Source of the DNA: Erythroxylum novogranatense
Taxonomy: Eukaryota; Streptophyta; Magnoliopsida; Malpighiales; Erythroxylaceae
NCBI GenBank assembly: GCA_029891385.1
Contig: CM057234.1
Coordinates: 17,842,350 to 17,906,349 of the forward strand
Direction of reading: 5' to 3'
Length of the DNA: 64,000 nt
Under the pieces are notes generated by a model that was not told the DNA's origin, did not search any database, and was given only the letters and a program-made list of their open reading frames with translations. This document shows positions 11,930 through 22,500 of the stretch, piece after piece (positions within the stretch are counted from its first letter, which is position 1; every line of letters starts with the position of its first letter). Made by a program: the position numbers and the translations under genes.

Positions 11930-12660
11930 TTGGATAATTCAAGTGGTGAGGATAGCGGGCTTGGTATCAACGAACTCTTTGAGGTACTTGTTCCTTTTAA
12001 AGGAGTGCAAAGGTTGATCGGGTTTTACGAGAAGTTCTTTGGAAATCTTCCAGGGGTCAGCTTCTTCTTAACTCCATACGAGGAACTAGTGTATCGATTC
12101 TATCCCGAAAATATATGGTGAGGGGTGCTTTGCATTCTTGAATCCATGAATATGGTTGATCATGAGAAGATGCAAAATATTGCGAAGCGACTTTTGAAAC
12201 GTTTAGGCGTCTATCATTAGACTATGAGCATTTCTTTGAAGGTGTAAAGGAATTCATACACCTCTCATCTAAACTTGCTCAAATAGAGGGTTTATGGGCG
12301 AAGACCTATGTTTTGAAAAGCTCATTGACATCTATGATGAAGAAGATGCTATTTGACAATGATTACGCCAACACAAAGCAACAAGATAGCTACTTTTGAG
12401 GTTTCGAGAACCGCCTTAAGTCGAGAAAAGAAGAAGTATAATGAACGAAAGAGATGCTTCTTGTGCTAGAGAAGCGGAGTTAATTGTTGTGAGGCTAAGA
12501 CATTGAAGCCGCAGGCTTGTGCGGAAGAGTTTGGTGAAGATGCATTGGAGTCGAGAGAAGCATGGATCTTGCTTATAACGAAATGGTAAAAGCCATGGGT
12601 TGGGAATAGCGAGAAGGAAGCTGCGGTGGAAGCATTAAAGACGACCTTTGGAGACATGAA
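11930..12660 (+). pseudogene. Unrecognised coding-like remnant
   Basis: An initial frame at 11,930-12,121 reads MDNSSGEDSGLGINELFEVL and continues with FKGVQRLIGFYEKFFGNLPG. Further protein-like pieces follow in shifting frames, for example a piece with ENRLKSRKEEV and, near 12,500-12,660, AEEFGEDALESREAWILL and AVEALKTTFGDMKGSTRGF. Composition looks protein-coding (acidic, few low-complexity runs), but I recognise no domain. By position it could be a gag or other internal part of a plus-strand copia copy, or a captured host fragment. Confidence 0.35.
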
Positions 12661-12799
12661 GGGTTCGACTCGAGGTTTCCAACTATGTTAATTTGTAATA
12701 ATATTGTTGATGTAGAATCAGAATCGTGTATTTATTGAATTAAGTGATGTTGATGTTTGTGTAAACAAAATAAAAGCAGTCGGTTTGTGTTTCCAAGTT

Positions 12800-13270
12800 C
12801 TAGGATGGGCCATTTTAGAATCTTCTCTGGTGGTTCTTTGCATTATCTAGACCGAAAGCTAAAGTTCTATCCATTGTAAGTCTTACTAATGACAAAGGTT
12901 TGGGTGCATTTCGATCTGTATTTCTCCTTTCTGTGGTTACCAAATTTTCTTTGAAATGTCGGTGTCTCTTGTGGTGCTCTTCTTCTCTAATTCATTCATG
13001 TTTGCTTACTTCTTGAATACGTTTGGCAAGAATCGACATTATTATACCAGTTAGAACATTATTCGATACAAGAAAACAGGTCTTTTGGTTCATACATTTT
13101 AGGGGTTAGCGTGTCTTTCCTTGCCACAATTAAAAATTATGACGGTCTCACCTATGAATTAAAGCGTTAATCTCTTTTCTCGTGTTTATTTACATGTCTG
13201 GTATTGGCGATGTTTGACATTATGCCTATTAATTGAAGCGTCAATCTACCGATGAAGAAATCATGCGATT
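12800..13270 (+). repeat. Copia chain spacer unit (copy at 13 kb)
   Basis: Contains the phrase set cgacattattataccagtta, gaacattattcgatacaag, ttttggttcatacatttta, cttgccacaattaaaaatta and gaattaaagcgttaatct. The same set recurs several times between 24,840 and 27,080. It ends where the LTR start phrase (ttaagtctaaacgacttgac) begins. Confidence 0.5.
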
Positions 13271-13560
13271 AAAAAGAAGAGATTTTAAGTCTAAACGACT
13301 TGACATAAATGATGTTGATAAAGTACAAATAATGATGAAAACAAGGCGGAATTTTAAAAGCAAACTCAAGTTGAAAAGCGGATGGAAGCAAAACCGAACG
13401 AAGTTTAAGCGCATTTAAAGTTGTGCAAAAGTAGGCGGGAGTAAAAGCGAGGCGATGGAAGCAGAGGAAAGCAAAGCACGTGTGAATTAAGAATCAGTTT
13501 GAGTTAGTTACAAAAGTCAATTGAATAACCGGTTCTTTCAAGATTCAAGCAATCTACTGT
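13271..13560 (+). repeat. Short copia LTR, plus orientation
   Basis: Begins (G)AGATTTTAAGTCTAAACGAC, matching the LTR start AGATTGTTAAGTCAAAACGA seen at 26,126. It ends GAATCAGTTTGAGTTAGTTA, then AAGTCAATTGAATAAC and CTTTCAAGATTCAAGC. Only about 290 bp long. The interior has GCGGA-rich minisatellite-like sequence. Confidence 0.5.
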
Positions 13561-14157
13561 TCTCGTCGTCTTCATCTTGCATGGAAAATGAAAATAATTG
13601 TAGAAGGTCAATCTGTCGGGGAGTAGTACGTGAGAAACCTATTAGCTATGAATTGAAGCGTCATCGGCATTTGGCGGGAATTGCCATTATCATAATAGTT
13701 AGAAGATTATTGGATCTGAAAAAGCAGATGTGAAAGTGATCAAGTTGTGGTTTTGCTTTTGCTTCCGTCTACTTTTGCTTTAAATGCGCTTTTCAACTTC
13801 CGTCTGTTTTCCTTCTACGGTCCACTTGTCACTTTTAAATCGCATTTCAAGTTTACGTAAATATGAATTTATTGGCCTAGAAATATTGCCCTTTGGTTTT
13901 GATTTTATAATATATTTAACTATGTTGAGATTTCGTCTGATTTCGCTCAACCGTTCTTCACTGAATGGTTTAGCGGGCTTTAATCGAGTTAAAAGAGCGT
14001 CGAATGCGGCGTTGAGCGATAAGTTACACTGGTAACTTGTGGAACAAGGAAAGTTCGAAGGAAAATTTAAGTGTTCAGAATCCCAACGAGTCTAGAGCAC
14101 GCCTGACAAGACCCTTTATATAACCTCAAATCAGAAACGGTTCGAGTACCATTAGCC
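13561..14157 (+). repeat. Copia-derived spacer between short LTR and env-like copy C
   Basis: Opens with aaaataattgtagaaggtca (13,591) and gaattgaagcgtc, shared with the 24.8-26.7 kb chain. The rest shows no gene. Confidence 0.35.
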
Positions 14158-15380
14158 TTGAGGCGTTTGATCTCTCTGTCTCTCAAAATCCTATCGAGCG
14201 AGATAACCATTGAAGAGCGAGTATCTGAATCATTTTCAAATCGAAGCAATGGAAGGAGCTATGATGTATGGAAGGCATGTGGACTTGAATCTCTACGAAG
14301 AGATCTGATGGATATCGAACCGAGAGATTATTGGGCCGGTTGGAGAAATTTCTTGCGATCCGAGAGGATGTGTATCCAAATCGGTATTTGATTTTGGAAG
14401 TATGCAGATGGTGGAAAAGACTATTGTGTCAGCGGTGAGCGGAGTTACCATTATTGTTACAATGGACTTAATTGAGAAGTCGATTGGATGTTCACCATTG
14501 GAGAAAAGCTTTCTACCAATCAAAATGGATAACAATAGGCGGTTTAAAGGAAGCAGATGTTAGTAAGCGGCTTTATGGAGTGAATGACCCATCGGAAAGG
14601 AAGACATCAAGTGCGGTGCGAAAGCTAGGGTTCTTCATGCGATTACATTGCCTTTGCATCGTATCGAAACGAGTTCAAGACACTTGGTAACTACCTTGAT
14701 GGCGGTGCTTATTCTATCTGTTGAACCACACACCATTAAATTTACCATTTATGATATTTCATTATATGGTGAAACAAATGAAACATACAACTATTTATCC
14801 GCACGGCATGCTATTGACAAAATTTTAAGAGAATCGGAATTGTCTTGGAAGTGGGAAAAACCTCGAGTGCTGTAAAAGCACTATCAATTTAGGTACTATA
14901 AGCGAAATTGACTTGAAGATTCTCAACGAGAGAAATGAAGATTACGAGAACAAAGTTAGGAATGACGGGAGGAGTTCAGAAGAAGTCTCCTGCAACAAGT
15001 TGCAGATCTCAAGTGAGCTCACATGCGGATCAATGGAAGGAGAAAATCATGTGGAGGACCTTCGTTGAAAGAGTTTATCGTCAAGAAGAAGTTAGGCTTG
15101 TTAGAAGATAACGAAGGTGGGTCAAAAGGAAAGCAGAGGACTACATCCAATCAGCCGACGATATGATACTACACTTACGCCTCTAGAACTCGTGGCAGAT
15201 GATGATCAAGCTTCTTTGCCTTCCGACGCGCATAATGAAGTACAAAGTTTCGTCGAAGTCAAAGAACGAAGGAAATAATGAATCGAATGGAGAAGATGAT
15301 GAGACATACGCAGGCGGGATGATAGATATGCGAAGATCTTGTGAATTTATGCAGAGTCATCACCGTTAATCGTTTCTTAT
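14158..15380 (+). pseudogene. Env-like third ORF of a SIRE-like copia element, plus strand, broken (copy C)
   Basis: A third, more diverged copy on the opposite strand. RRDLMDIEPRDYWAGWRNFL corresponds to MDIEPQIIAAGWRNFF of copy B. EADVSKRLYGVNDPSERKTS corresponds to DEVSRQLYGQNNPSERRASW. The following SSRHLVTTLMAVL...HTIKFTIYD block corresponds to GSRHQVTTPMNNVF...HHPIDLPF. The downstream part (14,880-15,380) is lysine/glutamate-rich and out of frame. It ends at TAACAAATAGGGAGAAGAAG, the same phrase that lies at the 3' end of copies A and B. Frameshifts break it throughout. Confidence 0.5.
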
Positions 15381-15452
15381 TATAACAAATAGGGAGAAGA
15401 AGAAGTTGTTATTGTATTCTCTATGTTTTGTTTTGTTGTCTAATTTGTTATC

Positions 15453-15474
15453 ATATATATATATATATATATAT
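15453..15474. repeat. (AT)11 microsatellite
   Basis: Follows directly after AATTTGTTATC at the point where the minus-strand copies have ATCAAAAGGGGAGAT, the polypurine tract. The tract of this plus-strand copy seems to have been replaced by the AT run. Confidence 0.85.
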
Positions 15475-17037
15475 GGGTACGACTTATCGGATGTCTTCTA
15501 TTGATCATCTTGAAGCTTCTTCTTCTCGAAGATTCGTCCATCATCTTCGTGAAGCTCTCGAAGAACAAGGTAAAGTCAATGAATAAGCTGTTTTTTTCAA
15601 GATTCAAGAAGAAAGAATAAATAGCGATTCTGCACGAAAGTTATACATACAAGTCGGCGAAGATTAATTTTTTGTGAGTTACAGAATAAGCTAAATTACA
15701 ATTAAAGGAACAAAAGTTTGTCAGAAAGATGATTTGTCTGAATTAGCGACAAGCTGTTGCTATTTTCTTCAGAAAGCTATTCCAAACATTCTTTTAAGAA
15801 AGTTATATGTTCTTTCTGGTTGAAATAGATGGCGTAAGTTTAATTGTTGTTATGTTCTTGCAATGAAGGATATGATGTATATCGTTAAAGAAGAAGAAGA
15901 CGAAGAACAGGTAGGAATTGTTTGATCGAAGTTAAGAGGAGAAAGGTTTGAAAGTTTAGATATAGAGGTATCGAGGAGGCGTGAGGCGATCTTGCAAGAT
16001 GATAAAGTGAAACAGGAAGGATTTGCGTTGAGATAGGTTTAAAATAGTTTACATGTGTAAAGAATAGTTTCAAAGAAGGATTAGTCAATTCAGTATACTC
16101 GAGGAATCGATGGCTGAAATTTAAAGCGAGTTGGAAATGACATCAAGTGAAGCGCTTTAAATAAAGAAGAACAAGAGGAAGTTAAAAGAAGCAAACATAA
16201 TTTGTGCGAAGAGAAACCGAGAAGAAAGCGAAAGCAAAAGGGGACGGTCATTGAATCATCGATCCATATTACGAAGAAGAATCTTTGTTATCTTTCGACG
16301 AGATAATTTTGTGCAAAATCTTCAACACCTTGGTTGATTGTCATTATTTGGCGAAGGTGTTGAAGACTTTTGATAGATCATTTGTCGGGAATGTTTGCGG
16401 GACACTCATCTTCATGATGATAGTTGCCAACCCCATAAGGAAGATGACATGGTGAGTGGGCGGTTCAAAGCAATTAGATGATATAATAGAAACTCCATCA
16501 TCGAGAACCGAGTAAGATGGCGTTGAGGATTTTCCAGATACCGATGTATTGAAAAAGATTGGAAGTATAGGAGTTCGATCCGGAAGATCTAATTATTGGA
16601 GAGACTGTCAAAGAAAGCGAAGCTTGGATTTTATCGATCAAGAGAAAAGCAGAGGAGTTGAAAAATACATGAAGTTGAAAAATAGGCGAACTCGGAAAAA
16701 GCAGGCGAAGTTGAAAAATAGAGCGAAGTCGAAAGCGAGCGAAGTATGCGAAGAAATACAAACATAGACGAAGTTGACAGCACACACGAAGCTGAGAACG
16801 CAGACGAAGTTAACAACACAGACGAAGTTCACAACATCGACTAAGTTTACAACACAGACGAAGTTAACAACACAGACGAAGTTAACAACACAAATGAACC
16901 TGACAAAGCACACGGAAGCATATGCAAGAATGAGTTTGAGTTAGCTACAGACCTCCACTGAATAAGCATTTCTTTCAACATTAAAGAAGAAAGAATGAAG
17001 AAGCAGTTAGAGACAAAAGTTTTAAATACAAGTCGAA
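15475..17037 (+). repeat. Copia LTR/leader sequence, plus orientation, with minisatellite
   Basis: Contains two LTR-end-like motifs (about 15,570-15,655 and 16,925-17,037: AATAAGC...TTTC...AAGAAGAAAGAAT...ATACAAGTCG). It also holds a segment (16,070-16,300) matching 2,455-2,720. No coding region. It stops abruptly at 17,037, where the Helitron RPA-like gene begins on the other strand. Confidence 0.45.
16660..16920 (+). repeat. Minisatellite of GACGAAGTTAACAACACA-type units
   Basis: 18-bp units (acagacgaagttaacaac and variants), at least eight in a row between 16,780 and 16,910, preceded by diverged GAAGTTGAAAAATAGGCG units. The reverse-strand ORF (repeated FVCVVN) is an artefact of the repeat. 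Confidence 0.8.
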
Positions 17038-17039
17038 AG

Positions 17040-19030
17040 TTATGAGAATCTGGGTTTTTTCCTATTACGACGAGTATCTGTAGCAGATTGGGCGTCTGAT
17101 TGCGGCGTACATTCGCTGCTACTGACAGGCTTATCCATTTGTGACGGCAAGTGGTATTCAGCATCGGGAAACCTTTTTTCGAGACATAGTTTAGCTGATG
17201 AAGAAGATTCAGGATTTTTTCCTGAAAATATCAAAAATCAATATATATTAAGCAAGCGATATAAGGGAGATGAATTGAAACTAAATGGCACATCTGAAAT
17301 AATTAAAGATGATGTTATAGATAAAATCAAGATAAAGTAAGAATAAAAGCACACGAGAGTGGTGAACCGAGCTCTCTTTGTAGTTCATCGACATCAATTT
17401 TCCGCGATAAACAACGAGAATCGTTGCACCGACACTGCAGACCGAGTGTTCACTGGCTTCATGTGGAGAAGAAAGGTATCACTTTTCAATTGTGCGTAGA
17501 CTTTCTCCAAGGGAAGATCCATGTTCTTATAACGGAGAAGAAAAAATGTCCATTGTCAGTGAAATAACTAGTTGAAAATATTTCGGGCTGATTAAACTGG
17601 AAATGTACATGAAAGAAGGAAGGGAAAATATAACCTCATTGTAATATTTCATTGCTTCAACGGCGGTTAAGTTTAATAGTTTCTCAGCGAGGTCACCGAA
17701 AATAGAAGCCGTTATAGTTCCGGTGTCATCGGTCAAATCCATGTCGTATCGGCATCTGCTCAATAAAGTAAGAATAGTAGGGTAGGCAAAAAAGTAGTGC
17801 AGGCGACATGGAAGTAAAAAGTCATGCGAAAATATGGAATGAACACGAAAGGAATAAGCAACAAATCGAAGATTGCAAATAGAAGAAGCGAAACCTTGGC
17901 TCTGCATGCGTTTTCTCTGAGAATTACAAGTAAAGAGAACTCCAGATCGTGTTGTGAGACCAGGAAGCATTTGTTGCATGCCATATACCAAAATTTTGTA
18001 AAATGTCTTTGAAAGGAAATTTTGGCTTCAATCCATGATATCTAAGGAAAAGTTGATAACAATGTTAGAGGAAGAAGTTTCAAATTCAATATGTCCTTTG
18101 GAATATGCAGATGTGATTACCTTAGGGTAGAATCTAAAGACATGATCTTGGTGATATCTTTGGTGAGATCCGAAGATATCTACGGGATTATATGTAAAGT
18201 AAGATTTTCCACCGACGAGGTTTTTGATGTGGTTGTTATTTCGTTGTGCCTGTAACATAATATTTATATAGGCGACAAAAGAAAGACATTTTAAAATTCC
18301 TATATAATTTGTAACAAAATGTTAGAAAGGTTATACGTAACATAATGGATTACCAATTTTGAGATCGGCAACTTCTTGTATGGGTGGCTCAGCGAGGATG
18401 GTGAGTCGAACCACGTTGACAATGCAACGACTAACATTTCAAAATGATTTTTTAGATAGAATGAAAAGGACAGAGTAAGATGTGTTATTATGAGCAAGGA
18501 ACAAATACCGTTAAAGAAATTAACTTTGAGATTCGTGCAAACAATAAGCTGGATGAGAGTGAAGTAATTCCATAATCTTTCGCCTCGTTCTCAACAAAAC
18601 AATTCAAAGCGATAGTATAAGCGCTTGTTCCTAAAAAAACAAGAGATAACGAGAAGATGTAAAATTTGTTCATCTCGACACAAAATAGTAACAAAGATAC
18701 AGAGTGAGAATTACTCTTTATTTATGATAACAAATTTTGGACAGTTGAAGCTTTTAAAGTCTCGGCGACATCTTTTTTTCCAACACTTCAACGATTTACG
18801 GCTATAATATCTATCATGTGTTAAACATTAATGTAATCACAAAGTGGAAAGTTTTGTAAGATTGTATGAAAAATATATTAAGCATCTAACCAATGATTTT
18901 TGCTTGTCGTCCACATAATCCATAAGACTTTGGAAAGGCGTGAAGTTGAAAATCGGAGGATGATTGCATCGTCTTGTGTGTGAGTTCGATGACCGTGCGA
19001 CTTGTGAGAATCCTTGTATGTTCAAATTTT
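17040..19030 (-). pseudogene. RPA70-like gene of a Helitron, multi-exon, broken
   Basis: Plant Helitrons often carry an RPA-like single-strand DNA-binding protein. Minus-strand pieces in order: FNFTPFQSLMDYVDDKQKSL (18,900s), an OB-fold segment; AKDYGITSLSSSLLFARISK (18,500s), like the LWG...II..R end of an OB domain; the zinc-ribbon start MACNKC (17,980s) continuing out of frame to FTCNSQ; then after an intron CRYDMDLTDDTGTITASIFG and LAEKLLNLTAVEAMKYYNE (17,755-17,635), the conserved C-terminal RPA70 block. A further exon (about 17,500-17,400) reads LEKVYAQLKSDTFLLHMKPV. The last exon, 17,221-17,040, follows a TTTTCAG acceptor, ends RRNRKKPRFS and stops with TAA. A frameshift in the zinc ribbon and a missing cysteine suggest it is dead, or mis-sequenced. 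Confidence 0.7.
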
Positions 19031-19574
19031 CAGTTTGATCTTGAAGGGAATTGATTTGACAATTGCATTAGAAATGATATATTCTTGACACTACCGTAAG
19101 ATGTCTCCAATTCTTTGTATATCATTGTTGAATATGATACCCTCAACTTGCGATCCCGTTAATTATAAAGAAATTATTGATAGGTAAGTTGATAAAATGT
19201 GAAAGGAAAAAGTGTAATTGATATACGAGAATCGCAGAAGACAAACTTTTGTCTTTTAGTCGGTGAATTAACCAAGCAACGACTGTTGTTTTGTTGGACC
19301 ATCACTGACAAGACCATGATTGCGCTCCGGGCAAAATATTCTTCATCGATAAGCGATTATCCATGCTGAAAGAAAATGTTGGATGGTCGGCGAAGACAAA
19401 TAATTATGCCTATAAAATCAAATCATGTGGTGAGACAACAAACAAATAATATACCTTGTCTTGTGAGGAAATTTGATGTTTTATTATTTGACTAATTCAA
19501 AATTTCACGGAAAACAATATTCCTTGTCTTTTTTGAAGTCTAAAGATTGAAAAGTTTCAGGAATAATAAGAACT
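19031..19574 (-). other. Helitron spacer between RPA-like and helicase genes
   Basis: No ORF of note. It probably includes the 5' part of the RPA-like gene and the 3' flank of the helicase gene. Confidence 0.35.
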
Positions 19575-22500
19575 TTAAGCGATTAGGAGTTGGCGCCCTT
19601 GTGAGCTACATATAATTGTCAGTGTGAGAATACGAGGTTGACGGAGATAAATTCCAACATGATCAAGTGTTTGACCTTGGGATTTGTTTATAGTCATTGC
19701 AAAACACAGACGAATTGGAAATTGTGTTCTGATAAAAGGAATTCCATTTTTTTCGTTCTCCGGAGATTGCAAGGGAATCTTAGGTATAAAAATGATTTTT
19801 CCTTTGTGAGGTCCAAAAACAATTTCAGCTGAAATTGTATGATCTTTTAGTCATGCATATCAACCTTGTTCCATTGCATAATCCTTCCGTTGGATTTAAA
19901 TTTCTCGAAGCATAATTGGAGAGCCTTCTTTCAAAGAAAAGTTTATGAGGAGGTAGTCCTTTAGGGTTCAAAGAATTGAGAAAATCTTGATAATCAGCTT
20001 GATGTCTGCGATCAACCGTCTTGTCAAAACTCACATATGAATGCAAATCTCCTGTTAATTTTTGAATCATGATGTCATTAATTTCATCAACACAATTATT
20101 CGTTGGACATAGCACGCATCATTTATCATCGTCTGAGTCGGATGAATATAAGCTTAGGTCAGGGAAAACATTTTCCAGTAACCTAGTAAGCACAACTGTA
20201 TATTAGGAAAGTATAATCGTAATGCAAAAAAAGATTAGTATGTAATTTAATGAAAAAAGAAGCAACCTATGAGCAGATTCATCCTTGTTGTCGTAAGGAA
20301 TAAAGAGTTCATCTGGTAAACATATTTGATCTTGTTCATCCATTGGTTGAGCCTTCTCAACCCGATAAGAAATCACAAAATGTGGATTTGAGATAGCTCT
20401 CATATTTGTCGTTAAACGAGTTTAGAGATATCTTGCCAGAGATGTGAATTTAGAAGACTTGAATCAATGAGTTGTTGTTTAGTTGCTTGGTGAATAGCGG
20501 CAATGTTTGGCGAAAGTCACCACCAAATACAACAATTTTACCTCCAAAAGGCTGATCGAGTTCATTATATCTTGTAGTAAACCATTAAATGCTTGATGGC
20601 TTCTCGTTTTGCCATGGAATCCTCGTCCCATAAAATAAAATTTGGATTCAAATATCAATTTTGCAACACCGCTTTGTTTGCTCAATCGACAAACTTTTGC
20701 TTTGATAAATCAAGGGATTTTAAATCTTGAGTGAGCTGTCCTACCGCTTGGAAGAATTGACGCAAGAACGCTGATGTCGCCATCGCTATTGCAATGTGTC
20801 TCTGTGATCGTAAATTTGCAAGAAGAGCTCGATATAAGAAAGTTTTACTGTTCCCCGGGACCATCGATAAAATAACTTGCACTTTCGTTGAAGTGAGGCG
20901 ATTTCATTATTAAATCAAATCGTGCTTTTCTTTGGCTGTTTAGTTTTGATTGTAATAAGAAGTCCCATTCATCAATCTCTATATTCATCTCACTTTCTAC
21001 CTCCTTATTTTGCCGCCGTGAGAATCGAGAAGAAATTCATGTTCGGTGAAATGATAATCGCCTAAGCTTTTTCCCATTTGTTCAGAGATTTATTGATATC
21101 TTGAAGAGCCATTTTGTAATATCATCATATGTATCGTATTAGAGGATGAATAAGCATATAGGTAGTCGAGAAGAGGTGGTCTCGAAAGTTTCCCGAGTTC
21201 CTAGATTTGCGGTGAACAATAGAACAAGAGTGTAGCAAATAACAATCGAGGATGTTGGCATTTGAAATATGATGACACCGTCAAGTGTTTGTTGTATGTA
21301 AGAGTCGATGCTAGCAATCCTAATTGCGATGCGGCATCCCCAAGCAGTTCACCTTTTCACCATCAACAGTTAACAAGTTGTCAAACAGCGTTGGTCCTCT
21401 AACATTTGCAGCAATAATCTCAAGTAATACCTTTCTCCTTCTCGAGGGTCAACGGTGACTAATCGTCCTATCACTTTTTCCGCTTTCTTTCCGACCACGT
21501 CCTTGTTTTTGATTCCAAACAAAATGTTGAGGAAATCCATACGACATTTCATTTCGCAGCCTTTTGATTTGTTGAATTGGTCGAAAAAATTCCGTAAGCA
21601 TTGTTTTGAGAAGTCAAAATTCCTCGATAAATAAGACAAATTAGCATCTTTAGCGAAGGAAGCAGATTGTTGATCCGGAAGGTGAACTTGGAGTATATAG
21701 ATGGATGGATTAATCTCGCAGGCGGAATTCATATATCGCCATAAAGCTTGGGGTGAAATCCAACGGCCTTCTTGGAAATTTGTGATTTCGTCGATATCGG
21801 ACTGGTTTCTTAGTCGTTGACGCTAAAGTTGACAAGGTCGTGGCCCTTAAATACATATTTGTATAAATATTTAACAAGCTTCACGGTGGAACATATTTCA
21901 ACATTAATGTGGCGGTCAAGCAACATCGGAAGGTGCAGGTTATGAGGAACCACCCATCTATTATCAACCTCATGTATGCGGATATTTTAACTTTTCTTCC
22001 ATTATCTCTACGTCTATAGACGGATAACTGTCTTCGCCATGGACGGTGAAAGGAGTAAAATCCTTGGGGTAATGACTTTTGCATACACCATTTCTCATGT
22101 AAGGCATTGCTTGTTCATAAAACCACAAGGACCGTGGATCATGTGCTTAATGACAAGAGAATATAATCTGGAATTATCATCGATTAGGTATTTCGGTGAT
22201 ATGATTTGATCATAGGAATCTGGATTCAACGACTTAAATTGTGGTTGAAGTATTAGAAGCAAGTGAGCATGAGGGAATCCACGCTTTTGAAATTCAATTA
22301 CGTAAACAAATCGCAACATCTCCAAATATTCCTTTTTGATCAGTGATTTTTGAATTTCAAATTTCGCTACGAACACTCTCGCACAATAAATCTGGTCTCT
22401 CTTGTGCTTTTCATGGAATTTAAGATTCTCTTGTATTTCCTTCCACATAGGGTTGCAAGTCATAGTGAGAAAAAATCTGGTTTGCCATATTTTGCACGAG

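Noticed and set aside
16638..16913. Minus-strand ORF with repeated FVCVVN, membrane-like
   Set aside because: Hydrophobic appearance comes from an 18-bp repeat; no gene structure.
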